From NCBI GenBank assembly GCA_021798095.1, contig JAJZYL010000048.1:1-8651 (forward strand): 8,651 bases of DNA. The letters run 5' to 3'. Shown here piece by piece: positions 6,041 through 8,651 of this stretch; position 1 is the stretch's first letter, and each line of letters starts with the position of its first letter. The position numbers were made by a program, and so were the translations under genes. The stretch comes from an archaeon. Its GTDB lineage: Archaea > Thermoproteota > Nitrososphaeria > Conexivisphaerales > UBA164. Below the pieces are notes generated by a model. That model was given only the letters and a program-made list of their open reading frames with translations. It was not told the origin of the DNA and made no database searches.

Positions 6041-6763
6041 CTACTTTTCGCGCCATCTAGTAAAGTGTATTGCAAGCCCTACGTAAGCTATCGTCTCGAT
6101 CAGTAGTACTGGGATCATTACAGGGTCGAACGGCGAGAGATTGAACACGCCCTGTGCAAGCACCGCTGCTGGCGTAGCTGGTGAAATGGCCAATAAATAC
6201 AGCAGATACTGAGGAATAAGCCGATAAGGATAGAAGGTCGGTGGAAGGACGGTCATTACTACTGAGAGTATGCTAATTATGCCCCAGACGTTCCTTACAT
6301 GACCTACCAATCCAGCAATAATGAAGGAGATCGCCGAGGTTGCGAACGTTAAGAGCAGGAGTATGCCTATAAGTATGAGTGAATTTGTAAGGCTGAACAG
6401 ATGATACCAGGCTCCAAGGACGGCATAGAGCACGAGGCCTGGAATTGAGAACACTATGAAGCTAAATGTGAGCCCCAGCATATAATCTAGCGGGCCTATA
6501 TTTGTGGTTACAAAAAGGTCTTGGATCTTTAACTGAAGTCTGAAGAACGCGGCGTCACCAGCACTGGCGAGGCCGTTTGAAGCTATTATAGCTACAAAGC
6601 CGCCAGTAATAGCGTATGTGACCAGCCTTCCATCAGATATTATATATATTAGAAAGAGAAGTGTCAGCGGTGTAATGAGGGATGCTATTACATATGAGTA
6701 GGCCCTCCTTATGGTCTTGAAGCCATAAAACCATGCCATGGAGGAGATATACCTAATGTTCAA
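6041..6763 (-). CDS. ABC-2 type transporter permease
   Basis: This is the membrane half of an exporter that works with the ATPase encoded just upstream. The 240-residue protein has six likely membrane segments (about 24-43, 48-67, 95-119, 128-153, 159-174 and 215-234), with an amphipathic N-terminus and a polar break at 68-94 typical of ABC-2 permeases. The substrate is unknown; drugs, lipids or polysaccharide are all possible for the fold. The start is taken as TTG at 6763, 6 bases after a run of G (GGGGGG) that can act as a ribosome binding site. It overlaps the ATPase 3' end by 11 bases, a sign of translational coupling. An in-frame ATG at 6739 is an alternative. The protein ends in a basic RWREK, presumably in the cytoplasm. 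Confidence 0.87.
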   Translation of the reverse strand: MNIRYISSMAWFYGFKTIRRAYSYVIASLITPLTLLFLIYIISDGRLVTYAITGGFVAIIASNGLASAGDAAFFRLQLKIQDLFVTTNIGPLDYMLGLTFSFIVFSIPGLVLYAVLGAWYHLFSLTNSLILIGILLLLTFATSAISFIIAGLVGHVRNVWGIISILSVVMTVLPPTFYPYRLIPQYLLYLLAISPATPAAVLAQGVFNLSPFDPVMIPVLLIETIAYVGLAIHFTRWREK

Positions 6764-7592
6764 CTGTAACCCCCCTTATTACGAACAGGTCATCCAGGGA
6801 TATCCTCCTTATAGTCACCCCTTTGTTGATGTATTCCGCAGCCTCCTTCTCATTTACATATTTGATGTATATGTCGCCTACCTTAAAGGCATCCCCGATA
6901 ACGTTCAGGCTCTCTATACGGACCTTATCTTTGAATCTGTTTAAGAGTTCAGCTACGCTACCGCGTTCGAGAATTGTCCCGGAGTCTATCATGATTACAT
7001 CTTTTGATAGATTTTCCGCCTCCTCCATGTAGTGTGTAGTTAGGATGATCCTTCCATCCAATTTCCTTACTGCGGCCCAGACTTCAAGCCTTGAAATAGG
7101 GTCTAGCCCTGTGGTGGGCTCATCTAAAAATACTATTTCGGCGTTAGAAGCAAGAGCCATGGCCACAAATACCTTTCTTTTTGTGCCCCCTGACAGCATA
7201 TCCGTTGGTTTATCAAGGCTTTCGCTCAACCCGACATCTTCCAAGGATTTTTTTGCAGCCAACGATGATTCACTCGATGTCATTCCTCTCGCTATAAGGT
7301 AAAGTTTAACCTGTTCAGAGGGGGTAAGTATACCGATTGGGGAGGCCTCCTGGGGAATGCTGACCACCTTCTTCCTTATCCTGTCAGCGTTCTTGATTAT
7401 GTCGAGGTCGTCTATGAACGCCCGCCCCGAAGATGGTTCCAGCTGGGTAGAAAGTATCCTCACAAGGGTTGTCTTGCCGGCACCGTTCCTGCCGATAATA
7501 GCGGTGAAGCGATTATCAATGTTGATGCTGACATCATCAAGCGCCCTGGTTCCATCAGAGTACACCTTTGAAAGTCCCTCGGTTCTAATCAT
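6753..7592 (-). CDS. ABC-2 exporter ATP-binding protein
   Basis: It powers the permease encoded downstream. Seen: Walker A GRNGAGKT (34-41), Q-loop Gln81 in SIPQEAS, signature LSGGTKRK (133-140, with Thr where Gln is most common), Walker B IVFLDEP (153-159), D-loop GLD (162-164) and H-loop His187 in TTHYMEEAE. All catalytic elements are present. A C-terminal tail of about 80 residues (200-279) resembles the regulatory extension of ABC-2 (CcmA/DrrA-like) ATPases. The 279-residue length is normal. The start ATG at 7592 follows AGGTAG by about 2 bases, a close but usable ribosome binding site; a TATA-like TTTTAACT lies further upstream. The substrate is not known. The divergent HAD gene does not appear functionally linked. 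Confidence 0.93.
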   Translation of the reverse strand: MIRTEGLSKVYSDGTRALDDVSINIDNRFTAIIGRNGAGKTTLVRILSTQLEPSSGRAFIDDLDIIKNADRIRKKVVSIPQEASPIGILTPSEQVKLYLIARGMTSSESSLAAKKSLEDVGLSESLDKPTDMLSGGTKRKVFVAMALASNAEIVFLDEPTTGLDPISRLEVWAAVRKLDGRIILTTHYMEEAENLSKDVIMIDSGTILERGSVAELLNRFKDKVRIESLNVIGDAFKVGDIYIKYVNEKEAAEYINKGVTIRRISLDDLFVIRGVTVEH

Positions 7593-7640
7593 TTCTACCT
7601 ATGCCTCGGCACCAACGATATGAATGCAGACTTCGGCGGA

Positions 7641-7650
7641 GTTAAAATTA
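7641..7650 (-). promoter_or_regulatory. Candidate TATA box for the ABC exporter operon
   Basis: On the minus strand the stretch reads AATTTTAACT. It would place transcription start near 7619, leaving a leader of about 27 bases with the AGGTAG near the ATG at 7592. A second AT-rich run (ATATTTTATG at about 7659-7668) is an alternative. Confidence 0.25.
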
Positions 7651-7724
7651 CCACTGTCCATAAAATATGACGCCACTGTTTTGGTTATTTAGAATATAAT
7701 CATTTTTGTCATTTACAACTGCTC

Positions 7725-7746
7725 TAGCGCCATGGTCTAAGCGCTA
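7725..7746. repeat. Short perfect inverted repeat upstream of the HAD gene
   Basis: TAGCGC and GCGCTA are separated by 10 bases. The 6-base arms are in the 242-base space between the divergent ABC ATPase and HAD genes. It may be an operator half-site pair; chance is also possible at this length. Apart from this and the TATA-like runs I see nothing in the gap, and the small reading frames there are broken by stops. Confidence 0.25.
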
Positions 7747-7795
7747 TAACAAACGCCTATGCTGTACTATATGGGCTTATTATATTTGTTCGCGC

Positions 7796-7805
7796 TATTT
7801 AAAAA
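7796..7805 (+). promoter_or_regulatory. TATA-like box for the HAD gene
   Basis: TATTTAAAAA is centred about 34 bases before the ATG at 7835, giving a leader of only about 8 bases. A second AT-rich run, TTATTATATT at 7778-7787, is placed for a start at 7805 (an in-frame ATG), so start and promoter choice are linked. Confidence 0.4.
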
Positions 7806-7834
7806 TGGTTAACCGAATAACTCCTTGGATAGCC

Positions 7835-8497
7835 ATGGAACAAGCTATATTCTTGGACATTGGAGGGACTCTGGTCGATTTTGAACCACCATTTCACTAC
7901 AACATCCACAGTTACCTGAAGAGCGCGGGGCATAATATAAGCGAGAAGGACGTATTTAGAGGAATGGCATATCAGTACGGCAAGGCCGAAGATGCAAACA
8001 CGGGTGATGGCATACCAAAGCTCGATTATAAGGGCCTATTGTCATACCTGGGCATAGATTCCGGCGATGGCGCATTGATTAGAGGGTTAGAATCTATTGA
8101 CATACTTTCGGATCAGCATATACTGTACGATGATGCGTTAGAGTTCATAAAGGAGGTAAAAAATAGGGGATTCAAGGTCGTGCTGGTAACCAATGCCACT
8201 AAGTCCATCCATGGTATTATCAGGGAGTTGGGCCTTGGGAGATATGTAGATGATGTGGTCGCATCCTGTGATGTTGGTGCAGTTAAGCCAGGTAGACAGA
8301 TATTTGAGATCGCAAGAAGGAGGGCTGGCTGTGAAGGGATACACATAGGAGACTTATATGAAGTTGACTATGTAGGGGCCAAGCTAGCAGGCCTTGGCGC
8401 CATCCTCCTAGATCGTCGCGATTTTTATAGCGAACTGGATGTCAAGAAAGCGGACAGTCTGACGGCCGCCCTCGGCCTTATTGACGGGCTGGAGTAG
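7835..8497 (+). CDS. HAD-superfamily hydrolase, subfamily IA
   Basis: HAD proteins are mostly phosphatases acting through an aspartyl-phosphate. Seen, numbered from 7835: motif I FLDIGGTLVDF (6-16) with nucleophile Asp8, a helical cap region (20-95), motif II VTNAT (118-122), motif III Lys151 in VGAVKPGRQIF, and motif IV IGDLYEVD (171-178) with Asp173 and Asp178. Motif I has Gly10 in place of the second Asp (DxDxT), a substitution seen in other DIGGT members; it removes the usual acid/base, so activity may be weak or the substrate different. Substrate unknown. The 220-residue length fits. Start choice: the family begins a few residues before the motif I strand, so ATG 7835 fits best. The frame is open back to a TTG at 7706 and holds another ATG at 7805; the extra residues do not resemble the family. 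Confidence 0.88.
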   Translation: MEQAIFLDIGGTLVDFEPPFHYNIHSYLKSAGHNISEKDVFRGMAYQYGKAEDANTGDGIPKLDYKGLLSYLGIDSGDGALIRGLESIDILSDQHILYDDALEFIKEVKNRGFKVVLVTNATKSIHGIIRELGLGRYVDDVVASCDVGAVKPGRQIFEIARRRAGCEGIHIGDLYEVDYVGAKLAGLGAILLDRRDFYSELDVKKADSLTAALGLIDGLE

Positions 8498-8536
8498 GGC
8501 AGCCTCAACGGATCTGGTAACAGAGGCCATGTTAAG

Positions 8537-8543
8537 CTTAAAT
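8537..8543 (+). promoter_or_regulatory. TATA-like box for the right-edge gene
   Basis: CTTAAAT is centred about 21-24 bases before the ATG pair at 8561 and 8564, with no clear ribosome binding site between. The geometry again fits a leaderless start. Confidence 0.35.
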
Positions 8544-8560
8544 CAGACTAAATGACTCCT

Positions 8561-8651
8561 ATGATGAGCGTTTATAGGAAGCCTGACAAAGATAAGCGTA
8601 TGAAGAATGACATATACCTGGGTGTGGATGTACATGAAAGGGAATCGCAGG
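8561..8651 (+). CDS. Partial gene at the right edge, possible IS110-type transposase
   Basis: The frame is open from ATG 8561 (or 8564) to the end of the window, giving 30 complete codons, so the 3' part is missing. An in-frame ATG at 8552 is closer to the TATA-like box than expected. After a basic leader (RKPDKDKRMKN), the stretch DIYLGVDVHERESQ resembles the first strand of RNase H-like folds as found in IS110 transposases (pattern x-GxDVHKxxSQ, with the first catalytic Asp). This is a match by eye to one short motif, so another RNase H-fold protein is possible. If it is IS110, the left end of the element should lie in the 63 bases after the HAD stop; such elements have no long terminal inverted repeats to show it. 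Confidence 0.4.
   Translation, partial: MMSVYRKPDKDKRMKNDIYLGVDVHERESQ

Noticed and set aside
6738..7623. Plus-strand frames opposite the ABC ATPase
   Set aside because: Their residues are Ser/Leu/Pro-rich and show no domain, whereas the minus strand encodes complete Walker, signature and H-loop motifs.
7721..7765. tRNA-like look of the stretch around the TAGCGC repeat
   Set aside because: The 'GGTCTAAGCGC' piece recalls a tRNA D-arm, but I could not fold an acceptor stem, anticodon arm or T-arm with a TTCGA-type loop around it.
7706..7834. TTG-started 43-residue extension of the HAD protein
   Set aside because: It contains the promoter-like runs, is rich in Cys/Tyr/Trp unlike the body of the protein, and the family starts directly before motif I.
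8113..8346. Minus-strand frames opposite the HAD gene
   Set aside because: Both lie over HAD motifs II-IV on the plus strand and have no recognisable content or promoter.
1..8651. CRISPR array, toxin-antitoxin pair, defence island or biosynthetic cluster
   Set aside because: There are no regularly spaced repeats, and none of the genes belongs to a known defence or biosynthetic group. Gene content is dispersed household functions.

Overview
The window looks like a stretch of an archaeal chromosome, most likely euryarchaeal and probably Thermoplasmata. The reasons are: a Nep1 rRNA methyltransferase, an archaeal Ard1-type N-terminal acetyltransferase and an F420-dependent NADP reductase; TATA-like boxes about 25-30 bases before many start codons, with no ribosome binding site between (leaderless genes); and Arg/Ile codon use rich in AGG/AGA and ATA. 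The Thermoplasmata placement is an inference and was not tested by any search.

Layout from left to right. (1) At 1-12, only the first four codons of a probable minus-strand gene are visible, with a TATA-like box behind them. (2) nep1 (plus, start best placed at 165) and a divergent LarA-like protein (plus, 914-1951). (3) An S2P/M50-type membrane protease homologue (minus, 1914-2921) that overlaps the LarA-like gene tail to tail. It shares a short AT-rich divergent promoter with the Ard1-type acetyltransferase (plus, from 2982). (4) A stand-alone NAD(P)HX epimerase (plus, 3525-4145), convergent on a two-gene minus-strand operon: a DHH phosphoesterase (start 5853), then fno 4 bases later. (5) A minus-strand ABC exporter pair, ATPase 7592-6753 overlapping permease 6763-6041, with a small hairpin beyond the permease stop. 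(6) A HAD-family hydrolase (plus, from 7835). (7) The first 30 or so codons of a gene running off the right edge, whose start resembles an IS110-type transposase.

Functionally this is mostly household machinery: ribosome assembly (Nep1), protein N-acetylation (Ard1), repair of damaged nicotinamide cofactors (NnrE), hydride exchange between F420 and NADP (Fno), nucleotide or oligonucleotide turnover (DHH) and export (ABC). I see no defence island, CRISPR array, rRNA or tRNA, and no multi-gene system that is clearly new. The most unusual items are two enzyme homologues with altered active sites: the S2P homologue reads HELGL where HExxH is expected, and the LarA-like protein lacks the usual nickel-pincer attachment and ligand motifs. 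The compact divergent promoter at 2945-2957 and the possible insertion element at the right edge also deserve a look. No gap between genes exceeds 300 bases.
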